Positions 31,503 through 40,747 of a stretch of DNA of 64,000 nucleotides are shown here, piece after piece. A program made the translations under genes and the position numbers. This stretch comes from Cyanobium sp. CZS48M. GTDB lineage: Bacteria > Cyanobacteriota > Cyanobacteriia > PCC-6307 > Cyanobiaceae. The stretch covers positions 84,993-148,992 of the forward strand of contig JAUCZK010000004.1 in NCBI GenBank assembly GCA_030373145.1. The letters are read 5' to 3'. The notes under the pieces are model-generated. The model was given only the letters and a program-made list of their open reading frames with translations, made no database searches and had not been told where the DNA came from. How positions within the stretch are numbered: the first letter of the stretch is position 1; every line of letters begins with the position of its first letter.

Positions 31503-32046
31503 AGCGACAGCGCAGCAGAGCCAGGGCCTCATCGGGCAACCCCAGGAAGCGGTCGAGCCAGGCCTCGCCGCTGGGCTCGATCGTGGCCACCCCCACCAGC
31601 AGGGCCGTGCCGTCGGCGCCCAGGGGCTGGCCGCAGCACCGGTGCCGCCGGCTGCGCAGCTCGCCTGTCACCAGCTCGGTGGACACCAGCAGCGGTGGTG
31701 CCCGGTAGAGCGAACCCACGCCAAAGACAAAGCGCGCCTGGAAGCTCAGGGCCAGGCCGCCGCTGGCGGGATCGACAACGCCCTCCAGCCGCTGGGGCTC
31801 GATGCTGATGCTCAGTCCCGGCGGCAGGGGTACCCCCAGCAGGCGGGTGCTGCGCCAGTCCAGCGGAGGGATCTGCAGCTCCTGGGGTGGGAACTGCAGC
31901 GGCCAGGTGCCGTCGCTGGAGGCTGGCCCCAGCCGGGCGCTGCCGCCGCCGCCGCGGGCGTCGTAGCGGAACCGGGGATAGCCGGCGATCGTCAGGCCGC
32001 AACCCGCCAGGGTGCTCAGCTGCAGTGCGGCCGCCGGAACGCTCAT
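31423..32046 (-). CDS. Hypothetical protein of unknown family
   Basis: A 207-residue protein from ATG 32046, whose start overlaps the PPC-glutaredoxin gene by four bases (ATGA). I do not recognise the family. It is beta-rich by composition with a conserved-looking core (FPPQELQIPPLDWRSTRLLGVPLPPGLSISIEPQRLEGVVDP, about 55-97), a LVSTELVTGE strand and a CCG pair. No signal peptide or membrane segment is clear. The last 26 residues are antisense to yccF and low complexity. The coupling suggests it works with or is regulated with the upstream fusion protein. Confidence 0.55.
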   Translation of the reverse strand: MSVPAAALQLSTLAGCGLTIAGYPRFRYDARGGGGSARLGPASSDGTWPLQFPPQELQIPPLDWRSTRLLGVPLPPGLSISIEPQRLEGVVDPASGGLALSFQARFVFGVGSLYRAPPLLVSTELVTGELRSRRHRCCGQPLGADGTALLVGVATIEPSGEAWLDRFLGLPDEALALLRCRFSSESGAGFPWEPPSGRSAPGQSAPA

Positions 32047-32663
32047 CCCTGGCGCAGGGCTTCCAGTTCGCCGCGACCGTGGCACTGGGCCAGTTCGTCG
32101 TAGCCGCCGATCAGCTCGCCATCGACGAACACCTGGGGCACGGGCCCCTCGGCGGCGGGCTCGATCAGCCGGTGGGGAATGCCCAGGGTGCGCAGCATGC
32201 GCAGGGCGCGCCGGGAGAAGGGGCAACCGGAGCGCACGGCGATCGTCACCCGGGGCTCACTGGGTTCAGCAGGTTCACTGAGATCGGCGGGTTCACTGAG
32301 CTCACCGGCGCTGGGCTGGGCCGTTGCCAATGGCGACGTGTCGATCAGGCCCACCAGCAGATCGGCGCCTTTGAGCACCCGCGAGCCCGGCTCGAGGTGG
32401 CCGCCCCAGACGCGGCAGTCTCCATCGGAGAGGCTGAGGTGCAGGTGGACGCCCTCGGGGGAGACGGTGCCCTGCAGGGTGATGATTTCGAGCTCACCGC
32501 GCAGCACGGTGGGGCCGATCTTGCCGGGGCACTGGAAGGCCGCCTGGGCCAGGTTGCCCACCACGCCGAGCACGAAACCTGAGGCGTTCTGCTCCTGCGC
32601 CAGCTGCTCCAGCGACCGGCGCAGGTCGCTGCCGGGCTCGAGGTGGAGCGGCACAGAACGCAT
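32043..32663 (-). CDS. PPC (DUF296) domain-glutaredoxin fusion protein
   Basis: A 206-residue protein (ATG 32663; an in-frame ATG at 32690 is the alternative). Residues 1-115 match the PPC/DUF296 fold (RSVPLHLEPGSDLRRSLEQLA, GFVLGVVGNLAQAAFQCP, EGVHLHLSLSDGDCRVWGGHLEPGSRVLKGADLLVG). After an SEPAEPSEP linker, residues 135-206 are a glutaredoxin with a CPFSRRALRML active site (CPxS, monothiol-like) and PQVFVDGELIGGYDEL. I infer a glutathione-dependent redox or sensing role. The fusion itself is directly visible; its function is not known to me. Confidence 0.85.
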   Translation of the reverse strand: MRSVPLHLEPGSDLRRSLEQLAQEQNASGFVLGVVGNLAQAAFQCPGKIGPTVLRGELEIITLQGTVSPEGVHLHLSLSDGDCRVWGGHLEPGSRVLKGADLLVGLIDTSPLATAQPSAGELSEPADLSEPAEPSEPRVTIAVRSGCPFSRRALRMLRTLGIPHRLIEPAAEGPVPQVFVDGELIGGYDELAQCHGRGELEALRQG

Positions 32664-32692
32664 GGCAGCTGGAACCAGGGGGCGCGGCAAGG

Positions 32693-33625
32693 TTAGGCGG
32701 GTGGCAGCGGCCCAGTTCCTGGGCTGAGCGGGGCCGAGAGGATCGGCAGCCGTGGATGCTGCAGCTGGAGCCCCAGCTCCCGCAGACGGCGGTTCGAGAG
32801 TCTGCGGGCAGGCGCCAGCTCAGCGGCAGGGCCGGCGGGTGTCCCTCCGGCGTCGGCGTTGTTGTCGCCCTCCCAGATCACCGGCTGGAGGCCGGCGGCC
32901 TGGCAGCAGCGGTCGATCAGCTCGCGCACGCTGATCGGTTCGTCGTCCACCAGGTTGATCAGTTCATCGAAGCCCTGCTCCACCGCCCACACCAGGGCGG
33001 CCACCACGTCGTCGCGGTGGATCCAGCTGATCAGTGACGCTCCGGTCCCCGCTCGGCGGCTGCCCGCCAGGGAGCGGAAGCGGGGTTCCAGATCGCGGCC
33101 GGGGCCATAGATCGCCCCCAGCCTCAGAATCGCGACACGGCGCTGGGGGGAGCGGCAGGCCAGCAGCCGTTCTTCGGCCTCCCGCAGGATGCGGGCGTGG
33201 GACTCAACGGGCTGGGGGGGCGTGGTTTCGTCCACCAGGCCCGTGGCCGCGCCATAGACCGAGCAGCTGCTGGTGTACACGAGCTGCTGGAGCCTGGGCA
33301 GCTGCGGCACCACGGCGGCCAGGGCCTCCATGCTGCGTAGGTAGGTGGCTTCGTAGCCGTCCGCATCCACCTGACGGCTGCCGCCGGGCGCCAGGCAGAA
33401 CACGGCCGCCTCGCTCTGCTCCAGGGCCTCCCTGAGCTGATCGGGGTCGGCGGCATCCAGCAGTTGCACCGCATCGGCCAGGGGGGCCAGCTCCGCCAGC
33501 CGTTCGCTGCGGGTGGTGGTGACCCGCAGCCAGTGCCGGGCCTGCCCCTGTGGCTGCTGTTGCTGCTGCCAGTGGCTGGCCAGGGCCGAGCCCACATAGC
33601 CGCCGCCAACGATCGTGATCCGCAT
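32693..33625 (-). CDS. NAD(P)-dependent epimerase/dehydratase family protein
   Basis: A 310-residue extended short-chain dehydrogenase from ATG 33625 (MRITIVGGGYVGSALASHW). The dinucleotide loop is GGGYVGS, and the catalytic region shows YTSSCSVYGAATGLVDE; the Y-x3-K is not clear, with HARILREAEE in its place, so this is an atypical member like those acting on small or unknown substrates. DLEPRFRSLAGSRRAG and INLVDDEPISVRELIDR follow. I do not assign a substrate. It is upstream of the PPC-glutaredoxin gene on the same strand. Confidence 0.75.
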   Translation of the reverse strand: MRITIVGGGYVGSALASHWQQQQQPQGQARHWLRVTTTRSERLAELAPLADAVQLLDAADPDQLREALEQSEAAVFCLAPGGSRQVDADGYEATYLRSMEALAAVVPQLPRLQQLVYTSSCSVYGAATGLVDETTPPQPVESHARILREAEERLLACRSPQRRVAILRLGAIYGPGRDLEPRFRSLAGSRRAGTGASLISWIHRDDVVAALVWAVEQGFDELINLVDDEPISVRELIDRCCQAAGLQPVIWEGDNNADAGGTPAGPAAELAPARRLSNRRLRELGLQLQHPRLPILSAPLSPGTGPLPPA

Positions 33626-33701
33626 CAAGACAGTGCTGGCAGGCGAAAAGCTAGGGCGCCCTCAGCAGAGTGACGCCATCCCCAGCGCCTCTCCTGTTGC
33701 C

Positions 33702-34529
33702 ATGACCGGCCACGACCGCCAGTGGGACCTCAACCGGCTCAACTTCGAGGGCCGCTGGTGTGGCACGAGCCGCTGGTATGAGCGCGCTGCCGACGGGCTG
33801 CTCGATCTCAGCACCCCCGTTGCGGTGATCGAGGACACCTGTTACGCCATCAGCTTCTCCGATCCCGACACCGGGCTGTGGGACGGCAGCGGCCTGCGCT
33901 TCGCGCCGGACGGTCGCCGCCAGCTGCCCCTCGCCCGCGCCAGCTACAACGGCGGGGGACAGTGCTGGCAGTTCCGCGGCGCCGCCGGCCAGTCGAGCCT
34001 GCTGCTGGACAGCAGGCAGCCCCGCTTCGGCCATGAAGTGAACCTGTTCCGCGGCCGCTCCCGCTCGATGCTGGTGCTGCTCTATGCCCCGGCGCCGGCC
34101 CCCGGCTGGCGGCTGCAGAGCCTGGGGGTGGTGCCCTTCCGCTGCAGCCTGGCGACCCCGCCGGATCCAGCGCGCCCCGCGGCCAGCGACTGGCGGGCCC
34201 TGCTGGCGGAGCAGGAGGGCTGGCCCGGTGAGCTGGAGCGCCTGGAGCCCCAGCGCTGGCCTGCCGCTGATCCAGAGCCGCAGCCGTGCCACCCCTTCCG
34301 CAGCAGCCAGTTCAGTGGCAACGGAATCAGCGCCGAGCCCAGCGCCTGCATCACCGCTGGATTTGCCGATGCCCTGATCTGCTCGCTGCCGGAGTGTCTG
34401 CCGCAGGGGGCCTTCGCGCTGCAGGTGGGCTGCCGCCTCGATGCCGACCACTTCCAGCAGGTGAGCATCCACTACGACAGCCAGCAGCGGCTGACGGCCT
34501 GGGAGCTGCGGCGCTTCCGCAGGCCCTGA
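33702..34529 (+). CDS. DUF3598-like cyanobacterial protein
   Basis: A 275-residue protein beginning MTGHDRQWDLNRLNFEGRWCGTSRWYERAADG, followed by beta-strand-rich stretches (RFGHEVNLFRGRSRSMLVLLYAPAPAPGWRLQSLGVVPFRC). This layout, with an N-terminal W-x-G-x(W)Y motif and lipocalin-like strands, resembles the cyanobacterial DUF3598 family. No enzymatic residues are evident. It is convergent with the type III PKS gene, 15 bases between stops. The family call is from pattern memory and should be taken as tentative. Confidence 0.5.
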   Translation: MTGHDRQWDLNRLNFEGRWCGTSRWYERAADGLLDLSTPVAVIEDTCYAISFSDPDTGLWDGSGLRFAPDGRRQLPLARASYNGGGQCWQFRGAAGQSSLLLDSRQPRFGHEVNLFRGRSRSMLVLLYAPAPAPGWRLQSLGVVPFRCSLATPPDPARPAASDWRALLAEQEGWPGELERLEPQRWPAADPEPQPCHPFRSSQFSGNGISAEPSACITAGFADALICSLPECLPQGAFALQVGCRLDADHFQQVSIHYDSQQRLTAWELRRFRRP

Positions 34530-34544
34530 GCCGGGAGGCCCCGT

Positions 34545-35624
34545 TCAGCCCAGCAGGCTGGCCTCGACGCTGAGGCCGGGCCCGAAGGCCAGGGCCACCC
34601 AGGGGCGCGGAGCGGCTGTGCGGCGCAGGCGCTCGAGGATGAACAGGATCGTGGCCGACGACATGTTGCCGAACCGGCGCAGCACGGCCGCCGAGGGCTC
34701 CACCTGGCTGGGGTTCAGCTCGGCGGCGGCGGCCACGGCCGTGAGGATGCGAGGCCCGCCGGGGTGCAGGGCCCAGGATCCGATCGAGGCAACGCTCTGG
34801 CCACGGGCGCTGAGCCAGCGCTCCAGCCAGGGCCGCAGGTGGGCGGCGATGGTGTCGGGCACCCGGGAGGAGAGGGTCATCTCGAAGCCGTGGTCGGTGA
34901 TGGTCCACGACATCAGATCGCTGCTGCCGGGGATGAGCGTGGAGCCGGAGCCCAGCACCTGCAGCGGGGAGGCGTCTGCGGCAGAACCGCTGGCCACCAG
35001 GGCGCCGGCGCCGTCGGCGAAGAGGGAGTTGGCCACCACCTTCTCCGGATCCCAGCCGTAGTGCATGTGCAGGCTGCAGAGTTCCACCGAACAGAGCAGG
35101 ACGCAGGCGCTCGGATCGGCTTCGACGAAAGCCCGCGCCACCCGCAGGCCGTTGAGGCTGCCGTGGCAGCCCATGAAGCCCACATGGGTGCGCTCCACAT
35201 CGGGGTTCAGGGGCAGCTGGCCCATCAGGGCGAGATCGAAACCCGGCGCCTGGAAGCCCGTGCAGCTCACCGTCACCAGGTGGGTGATCCGCTCCGGGCC
35301 CAGGCCCGCGTCGGCCAGGGCGCGGCGGGCCACCTCCAGCGCCAGGGGTGCGGCATGGGTCTCGAAGCGGCGGATGCGTTCGCCCGTGGAGGGGCTGCTG
35401 TCGCCATAGAAGGGCAGGCGGCCCTCAATGCCGTCTCCGTGCTCGGCTGCTTCCAGCAGCACGCTGTGGCGGACGTTCACACCGGAGCGCCGCTGGATGC
35501 GTGCCAGCAGGGCGCCCCGCGCCGGCGTGGAGGCGGAGATGCGCTGGGCCATGGCCGCCGATTCTGCCTGGCTGATCTGGTGGCGGGGAACTGCGGTGCC
35601 GATGCCGAGGATGGTCATGGGCAT
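34545..35624 (-). CDS. Type III polyketide synthase (alkylresorcinol/pyrone-type)
   Basis: A 359-residue ketosynthase of chalcone synthase fold. The Cys-His-Asn triad is visible: VGFMGCHGSLNGLR (C about 157), WALHPGGPRIL (H) and RFGNMSSATILF (N). It would extend a fatty acyl-CoA with malonyl-CoA to alkylresorcinols or pyrones. With the next two genes it matches the T3PKS-oxidoreductase-methyltransferase (hierridin-type, hid) clusters known from Cyanobium. Start ATG 35624 gives MPMTILGIGTAVP; it overlaps the oxidoreductase gene by ten bases. Confidence 0.9.
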   Translation of the reverse strand: MPMTILGIGTAVPRHQISQAESAAMAQRISASTPARGALLARIQRRSGVNVRHSVLLEAAEHGDGIEGRLPFYGDSSPSTGERIRRFETHAAPLALEVARRALADAGLGPERITHLVTVSCTGFQAPGFDLALMGQLPLNPDVERTHVGFMGCHGSLNGLRVARAFVEADPSACVLLCSVELCSLHMHYGWDPEKVVANSLFADGAGALVASGSAADASPLQVLGSGSTLIPGSSDLMSWTITDHGFEMTLSSRVPDTIAAHLRPWLERWLSARGQSVASIGSWALHPGGPRILTAVAAAAELNPSQVEPSAAVLRRFGNMSSATILFILERLRRTAAPRPWVALAFGPGLSVEASLLG

Positions 35625-36751
35625 GGCATCAGGCTCTGCGGCAGGGAGGGGAGGCGCTCTGCGGCCCAGAACAGGCCCCGGGCGCTGGCGGGATGGCGCA
35701 GGGCCAGGGCCAGGCTGCGGCAGACCAGCTGACGGCGGCCGATCCGCTGGCGGTGGGTGTGGATCCAGCGGCGTTCGAGCGCCGGCTGCCAGCGGCCGAC
35801 CCCCTCCAGCGTCAGCGGCGTGACGGCGGCGGCGGCGGCCAGGGCCCAGCCCATGCCTTCCCCCGTGAAGGGCTCCACATAGCCGGCGGCATCCCCGAGC
35901 ACCAGGAAGCGATCGCCGGCCAGGGGGGTGCTGCGGCGGCTGAGGGCGGCCGTGCTCTGCCAATCGGCGGCGGCCAGCTGGGGCAGGGCGGGGAAGCCGG
36001 CCTCCGCCAGCACCTGAGCGGCGGCGGCGGCGGCGCTGCCGGTCTCCTGCAACAGGGCGCGATCGAAGGCGGCGGCCAGGTTGAGGCTGCCGTCTTCCAC
36101 CCGCACCAGCCCCACATAGCCCCGGCGGCCCACCGCCATGTGGATGCTGCCCTCCTCCCACTGCTGATCCGCGGCCTGATCCGCCGCCGCCAGCACGCAG
36201 CCGGCCCCCAGGCGCGAGCGGGGGTTGATGTGGGTGTGGGCGCCGGGCTCGTGCTCCAGGCAGCGGTGGGCCAGCCCCGCCGCCACCAGCACCACGGCCG
36301 CCTGCACCTGCTGCTGCCGCCACCCCTGACGCAGGTGGACGCAGCGGGCGTGGGCGCTGGCTGCACCCAGCTGCGCCGTGGTTTCAGGGCGGAACACGGC
36401 ACCGGCGCCGATGGCGGCCTCCACCAGGGCCTGATCGAAGCGGTGGCGGGAGACGGCCCAGCCCGGCGGCAGGGCGCAGTTGGCCTGGCGGCCGCCCAGG
36501 CCCAGGCGCAGCCGCCGTAGGCGCAGCCCGCCGAGGCTCTCGAGCAGATGACCCTGGCCCACGGAGGCCAATGCCGCCTGGGCCTGGCCGTTGAAACAGG
36601 CGCCGCACACCTTCCAGCGCGGGAAGCGGCGCTTCTCCACCAGCAGCACCCGCAGGCCGCGGCGGGCCAGATCAAGGCTGGCGAGGGCACCGGCCGGACC
36701 GGCTCCGATCACCACCACGTCAAAGGAGTCTGCGGGGATGGTCTCAGCCAC
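35615..36751 (-). CDS. FAD-dependent oxidoreductase (geranylgeranyl reductase-like)
   Basis: A 378-residue flavoprotein. FAD binding is shown by DVVVIGAGPAGALASLDLARRG (about 10-31), LVEKRRFPRWKVCGACFN and, near 280, FLVLGDAAGYVEPFTGEGMGWALAAA. The K-V-C-G-x-C motif is typical of geranylgeranyl-reductase and tryptophan-halogenase-like oxidoreductases next to type III PKS genes. It probably oxidises the resorcinol ring. It overlaps both neighbours by about ten bases, so the three genes form a tight operon. Confidence 0.87.
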   Translation of the reverse strand: MAETIPADSFDVVVIGAGPAGALASLDLARRGLRVLLVEKRRFPRWKVCGACFNGQAQAALASVGQGHLLESLGGLRLRRLRLGLGGRQANCALPPGWAVSRHRFDQALVEAAIGAGAVFRPETTAQLGAASAHARCVHLRQGWRQQQVQAAVVLVAAGLAHRCLEHEPGAHTHINPRSRLGAGCVLAAADQAADQQWEEGSIHMAVGRRGYVGLVRVEDGSLNLAAAFDRALLQETGSAAAAAAQVLAEAGFPALPQLAAADWQSTAALSRRSTPLAGDRFLVLGDAAGYVEPFTGEGMGWALAAAAAVTPLTLEGVGRWQPALERRWIHTHRQRIGRRQLVCRSLALALRHPASARGLFWAAERLPSLPQSLMPCP

Positions 36752-37484
36752 GGCACCAGCTCAACAGGTAACGCTCCGGCCAGCAGCGCTGCAGCCTGGC
36801 GCCCTGCAGCCCGGCCCGCTCGGCCATGGCGGCCACCTCAGCGAGCTGGAAGGCCCCCTGCACCGAGAGCGGTCCATCGGTGTGGACCACCCAGGAGCGG
36901 CTGAGCAGCCGGGTGCCGGCCCAGGCCAACCCGTAGCCCAGGGGACTGCGGATCAGGTCGTTCACGAGCACCAGCTGGTGGGCCCGTCTGGCCATCAGGG
37001 CCAGCAACAGCTCGGCGTCGGCGTTGTCGAGGTGGTGCAGGAACAGGGAGGTGAGCACCACGTCGTAGCCGTCGGGGGCGGCGCCATCCGGGCCCGACGG
37101 CAGCGGATCAACGAGGGCATCGGCCCTGAAGAAGCGCACATCGGCGCCGCGGCGTTCGGCATTGCTAAGGGCGATCGCCACGGCGCTGGAGCTGATGTCG
37201 CAGCCTTCGAGAATCAACGGGACGGCGCTGCGCCGGGCCATCAGGGCCAGATCGATGGCGGTGTCACCGCCGCCGCAGGCCAGATCCAGCACCCGCAGGG
37301 GAGTGCCCTGATGGCGTGCCGCCAGCTGGCGGATCGGCGCGAACAGGCCGGCGGAGCAGCGGCTGAGGGCATTGATGCGCCGCAGCCCGGCCAGGGCAAG
37401 GGCGTGCTCGCCGGGGTCGAGGCCCGGCTGATCCATCACTTCGTCCACCCGCTCCCGGCGGGTCAGGGACTTCAGGCTTGGCAT
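36744..37484 (-). CDS. SAM-dependent methyltransferase of the T3PKS cluster
   Basis: A 246-residue class I methyltransferase. Motif I is VLDLACGGGDTAIDLAL (about 74-90), motif II includes LEGCDISSSAVAIALSNA and the post-I region FFRADALVDPLP, then YDVVLTSLFLHHLDNADAELLL. In related clusters this gene O-methylates the polyketide product. It is the first gene of the minus-strand operon. Its substrate is inferred from context only. Confidence 0.87.
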   Translation of the reverse strand: MPSLKSLTRRERVDEVMDQPGLDPGEHALALAGLRRINALSRCSAGLFAPIRQLAARHQGTPLRVLDLACGGGDTAIDLALMARRSAVPLILEGCDISSSAVAIALSNAERRGADVRFFRADALVDPLPSGPDGAAPDGYDVVLTSLFLHHLDNADAELLLALMARRAHQLVLVNDLIRSPLGYGLAWAGTRLLSRSWVVHTDGPLSVQGAFQLAEVAAMAERAGLQGARLQRCWPERYLLSWCRG

Positions 37485-37879
37485 CGCCTACACCGTCCTT
37501 CCAGGGCGTGAAGGCACTATGGCGCCGGTGATCTGGGGTCGGGGTGTATCGCTCAATCCCGCTGCCAGCTGGCGCGCATGGGTGAGCCAGCGTCCGCGAA
37601 GGGTGCTTCCAGCGTTCCGCCGAAGGCGTGCACTAGGACCTCACCCAGGCCGTGGGTGGCGTGGATGCCGGTGAAGCGCGGCCTGGCAATCCGGACAGGT
37701 GCTGGGCTGGGATGGCTGGCAGACGCGTTGGTGGTGTTGGCAGGCGTGGAGTTGACCCTTCTGCTTCTGCTTCTTTTGTAGCCACGTGCACGGAATCTGT
37801 CAGGGCACTTGCCCACGGGTGGTGGGCTGCCGGACCAAGCCGTCACAATGGCTGATGCGATGCCTATCGGATCCCCTTC
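37485..37879. other. Intergenic region, possible remnant, no confident gene
   Basis: No complete gene is visible in these 395 bases. On the minus strand 37553-37700 ends in an open stretch containing HATHGLGEVLVHAFGGTLEAPFADAGSP that looks protein-like but has no identifiable start and that I do not recognise; it may be the tail of a lost gene. On the plus strand TTGACC near 37755 with TTTGTA 17 bases on is a weak promoter candidate for the TerB-like gene at 37880. Confidence 0.4.
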
Positions 37880-38359
37880 ATGGCGCCCAGCACCGATACC
37901 CTTCCCGCCGGCAACCTCGACCTGCTGCGCATCCTCTGCTGTGTGGCCTGGTCGGATGGCGAGTTCTCGGCGGAGGAGCGGGAGCTGCTGGAGGGACTGG
38001 TGGAGCGCTACATCGTGACGGATGGTGGAGTGCCGCTGCCCGCCGAAGCGGCTGAGGTGCTGGCCGGGCAGTCCCTGCAGCCTGAGGCCCTCGACGCGCT
38101 GATTCCCCGGCTCCGCTCCGAGGAAGACCGGCAGCTGGCCCTGAAGCTGGGCTACATGATGATCCGCGTCGGCCGGCGGCCCGGCGACGAGTCGAGCATC
38201 AACCCCCTGGAAAAGGTGGCCTACCGGCGCCTGGTGGACGGTCTCGGCCTGAGTGAGGCCGACATCGCCGAGGCGGAATGGTCCGCCGAACTCGATCTCG
38301 AGGCCCAGGGCGGCCTGCGCGGCTTCCTCTCGCGCCACTTCGGCTTTCTGGCGGCCTGA
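37880..38359 (+). CDS. TerB-like domain protein
   Basis: A 159-residue helical protein. LRILCCVAWSDGEFSAEERELLEGLVERY (about 15-43) is the acidic metal-binding signature of TerB/DjlA-like domains (D-G-x-x-x-x-E-E). The rest continues the helical bundle (ALKLGYMMIRVGRR ... NPLEKVAYRRLVDGLGLSEADI). TerB-fold proteins occur in stress and membrane-associated complexes; a tellurite phenotype should not be assumed. It converges on a broken radical SAM gene. Confidence 0.75.
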   Translation: MAPSTDTLPAGNLDLLRILCCVAWSDGEFSAEERELLEGLVERYIVTDGGVPLPAEAAEVLAGQSLQPEALDALIPRLRSEEDRQLALKLGYMMIRVGRRPGDESSINPLEKVAYRRLVDGLGLSEADIAEAEWSAELDLEAQGGLRGFLSRHFGFLAA

Positions 38360-38369
38360 GCGACCCTCT

Positions 38370-38795
38370 CGGTTGTGAGCACACCAGGCTGATTGGCCTG
38401 GCTCTGGCGATAGGCGGCCAGTTGATTCTCGATCTGGCGGCGCACAATCTCCCGGCATTCCATGAAGTGCTTGTTGTGGGCACAGACGGCGAGGTACTGC
38501 TCAGTCACCCACCTCACGCCCGGATCACCATTGGATCAGGAAATTTGAAGGCGCTCTTCACCCTGGCGGGGCCAAGCTTGAGGAAGTAGCGATGCACGCG
38601 GTTGAGGTAGTTGTGCGGTTCATAGAGCTGGCCGAACGCTTCCACATACTCCTGGGCGATGTCTTCCACCGGCCGTGTGGGCACGACGTTCATCAGGCGG
38701 CCTTCCCTCTCGAGCCTGAGCCAGAGGGCGGTATGGGGCAGGGCCTGAAGCATGGCGAAGGTGGTGGTGGGAATTCCCGCGGAAGTCCTGCCGCA
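38370..38795 (-). pseudogene. Remnant of a B12-binding radical SAM protein (DUF4070 C-terminus)
   Basis: The minus strand reads [20 protein letters not shown] followed by [13 protein letters not shown], a block ending [24 protein letters not shown], and a stop near 38514. This is the DUF4070 tail of B12-dependent radical SAM enzymes. The next frame then continues with [33 protein letters not shown], which also fits the family tail, so a frameshift/deletion separates them. The radical SAM core is absent upstream. It is therefore a dead 3' fragment, replaced at its 5' side by the selO region. Confidence 0.7.
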
Positions 38796-38957
38796 GGCGG
38801 CGTGGTGGATGGTGCGCTGGGCGGTGGCGGAGGCAGCGGCGGTGGTGCTCCGACTCTCCCGGTGGAACAGGCTGGTGCCCGCTCACGCCTTCGCGGTGGC
38901 TGCGGGGGCGCCGCCGCGCTCGTCAGGTACGGCGAAGGCGGCCGGTTCGCCAGGATG

Positions 38958-40721
38958 ATGACCTCAGCGTCAGGGCCAGGCCCAGGCCGCTCCAAACCCG
39001 AGAGACCCGTGCCGACAACAGCGCCGACGACCACAGCGCCGACAGCCGTGACGACCACCACGTTTGCGGAGTTTGCCCAGCGGGCCGACTATTCGCTGCT
39101 GGATTCCCTGCAGGCGGATCCTCAGGCCACCGCCGATGGCCACGATCACCGGCCCCGCCAGGTGTTCTCCGGTCATTACGTACCGGTGACACCCACGGCG
39201 ATTCCAGCGCCGGAGCTGGTGGCGTACAGCAGAACCCTCTTCAACGACCTGGGCCTGAGCGATGAGCTGGCCCACGACGACCAGTTCCGCCGTCTGTTTT
39301 CCGGCGATATCAGCGTGGCGCGGGAGCCGATGCGACCGTTTGGTTGGGCTACCGGCTATGCCCTCTCGATCTACGGCAGCGAATACATCCAGCAGTGCCC
39401 GTTTGGAACCGGCAACGGCTACGGCGATGGCCGGGCCATTTCCGTGTTTGAAGGCGTTTTCAACGGCCGGCGTTGGGAGATGCAACTGAAAGGCGGTGGC
39501 CCGACGCCCTACTGCCGCGGGGCCGATGGACGCGCCGTGCTCCGCTCCAGCGTGCGCGAGTTTCTGGCGCAGGAGTTCATGCACGCCATGGGGGTTCCCA
39601 CCTCCCGCTCCCTGACCCTTTATGTGTCGCGATCCGAAACCGTGCGCAGGCCCTGGTACGCGCCGAACTCCCAGTCGTTCGATCCCGACATCCTGGTGGA
39701 CAACCCGGCGGCGATCACCACCCGGGTGGCGCCGTCGTTTCTGCGGGTTGGCCAGCTGGAGCTGTTTGCCCGCCGCGCCCGCAGCGGTGCCCATCCGGAG
39801 GCGCTGAACGAGCTGCGGATGATCGTTCAGCACCTGATCGAGCGCAACTACCGCCAGGAGATCGATCCGGCTCTGGACTTCGCTTATCAGGTGGTGGCGC
39901 TGGCGGGGTTGTTCCGCGGACGGCTCACGTCTCTGGTGGCGAACTGGATGCGGGTGGGCTACTGCCAGGGCAATTTCAACAGCGACAACTGCGCCGCCGG
40001 TGGCTACACCCTCGACTACGGCCCATTCGGATTCTGCGAGCTGTTCGATCCCCGATTTCAGCCCTGGACCGGCGGCGGCGAGCATTTCTCCTTCTTCAAC
40101 CAACCGGTGGCGGCTGAGGCCAACTACCAGATGTTCTGGGCCGCCATCCGGTTGCTGCTCGAGGGCAACACGCAGGCGCTGTCAAGGCTGGATGAGATCC
40201 ACGACGGCTTCGCTGAAGCGATGGGCCAGGCGCTCGAGGCGATGTGGGCCAGCAAGCTCGGCCTGATCACCTACGACGCCGAGCTGGTGAACGAACTGCT
40301 GCAGCTGATGGTGAGCTCCAAGGTGGATTACACGATCTTCTTTCGCAGGTTGTCGGCCATCCCCGAGCAACTCTCAGCTCTGAAGGAGAGCTTTTACCTG
40401 CCCAGCTCAGAGGAGCTCGATGCGCAATGGACGCAGTGGCTGCAACGCTGGCGGGATCAGATCACGAGCAGCAGCGACCCGCGAGAGACATCCGAAGCGA
40501 TGAAACGCATCAACCCGGCCATCACCTGGCGCGAATGGCTGATCGCCCCCGCCTATGAACAGGCGGCGCAGGGTGACACCACCCTGATCCAGGAGCTGCA
40601 GCAGGTGTTCAGCCATCCCTACGACGAGCCATCAGCGGAGCTGGCGGCCAAATACGACCGCCTGAAGCCCAGGGAGTTCTTCAACGCCGGAGGGGTGTCC
40701 CACTACAGCTGTTCGTCCTGA
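38958..40721 (+). CDS. selO: Protein adenylyltransferase SelO (YdiU/UPF0061 family)
   Basis: A pseudokinase-fold AMPylase of about 587 residues. Diagnostic blocks: [37 protein letters not shown], the lysine in [37 protein letters not shown], and the metal-binding NSDN followed by [16 protein letters not shown]. SelO transfers AMP to protein hydroxyls in redox stress. The C-terminal selenocysteine/cysteine of SelO may correspond to the CSS at the very end (SHYSCSS). The N-terminus has a threonine/proline-rich stretch ([16 protein letters not shown]). ATG 38955 is an equal start choice. Confidence 0.92.
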   Translation: MTSASGPGPGRSKPERPVPTTAPTTTAPTAVTTTTFAEFAQRADYSLLDSLQADPQATADGHDHRPRQVFSGHYVPVTPTAIPAPELVAYSRTLFNDLGLSDELAHDDQFRRLFSGDISVAREPMRPFGWATGYALSIYGSEYIQQCPFGTGNGYGDGRAISVFEGVFNGRRWEMQLKGGGPTPYCRGADGRAVLRSSVREFLAQEFMHAMGVPTSRSLTLYVSRSETVRRPWYAPNSQSFDPDILVDNPAAITTRVAPSFLRVGQLELFARRARSGAHPEALNELRMIVQHLIERNYRQEIDPALDFAYQVVALAGLFRGRLTSLVANWMRVGYCQGNFNSDNCAAGGYTLDYGPFGFCELFDPRFQPWTGGGEHFSFFNQPVAAEANYQMFWAAIRLLLEGNTQALSRLDEIHDGFAEAMGQALEAMWASKLGLITYDAELVNELLQLMVSSKVDYTIFFRRLSAIPEQLSALKESFYLPSSEELDAQWTQWLQRWRDQITSSSDPRETSEAMKRINPAITWREWLIAPAYEQAAQGDTTLIQELQQVFSHPYDEPSAELAAKYDRLKPREFFNAGGVSHYSCSS

Positions 40722-40747
40722 GCCGATGTCGTTCGTTCTGAGCTGTC

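Noticed and set aside
38958..40721. Extending selO to an upstream start at 38592
   Set aside because: The additional 120 residues are antisense to the radical SAM remnant and low-complexity, and lack SelO similarity.
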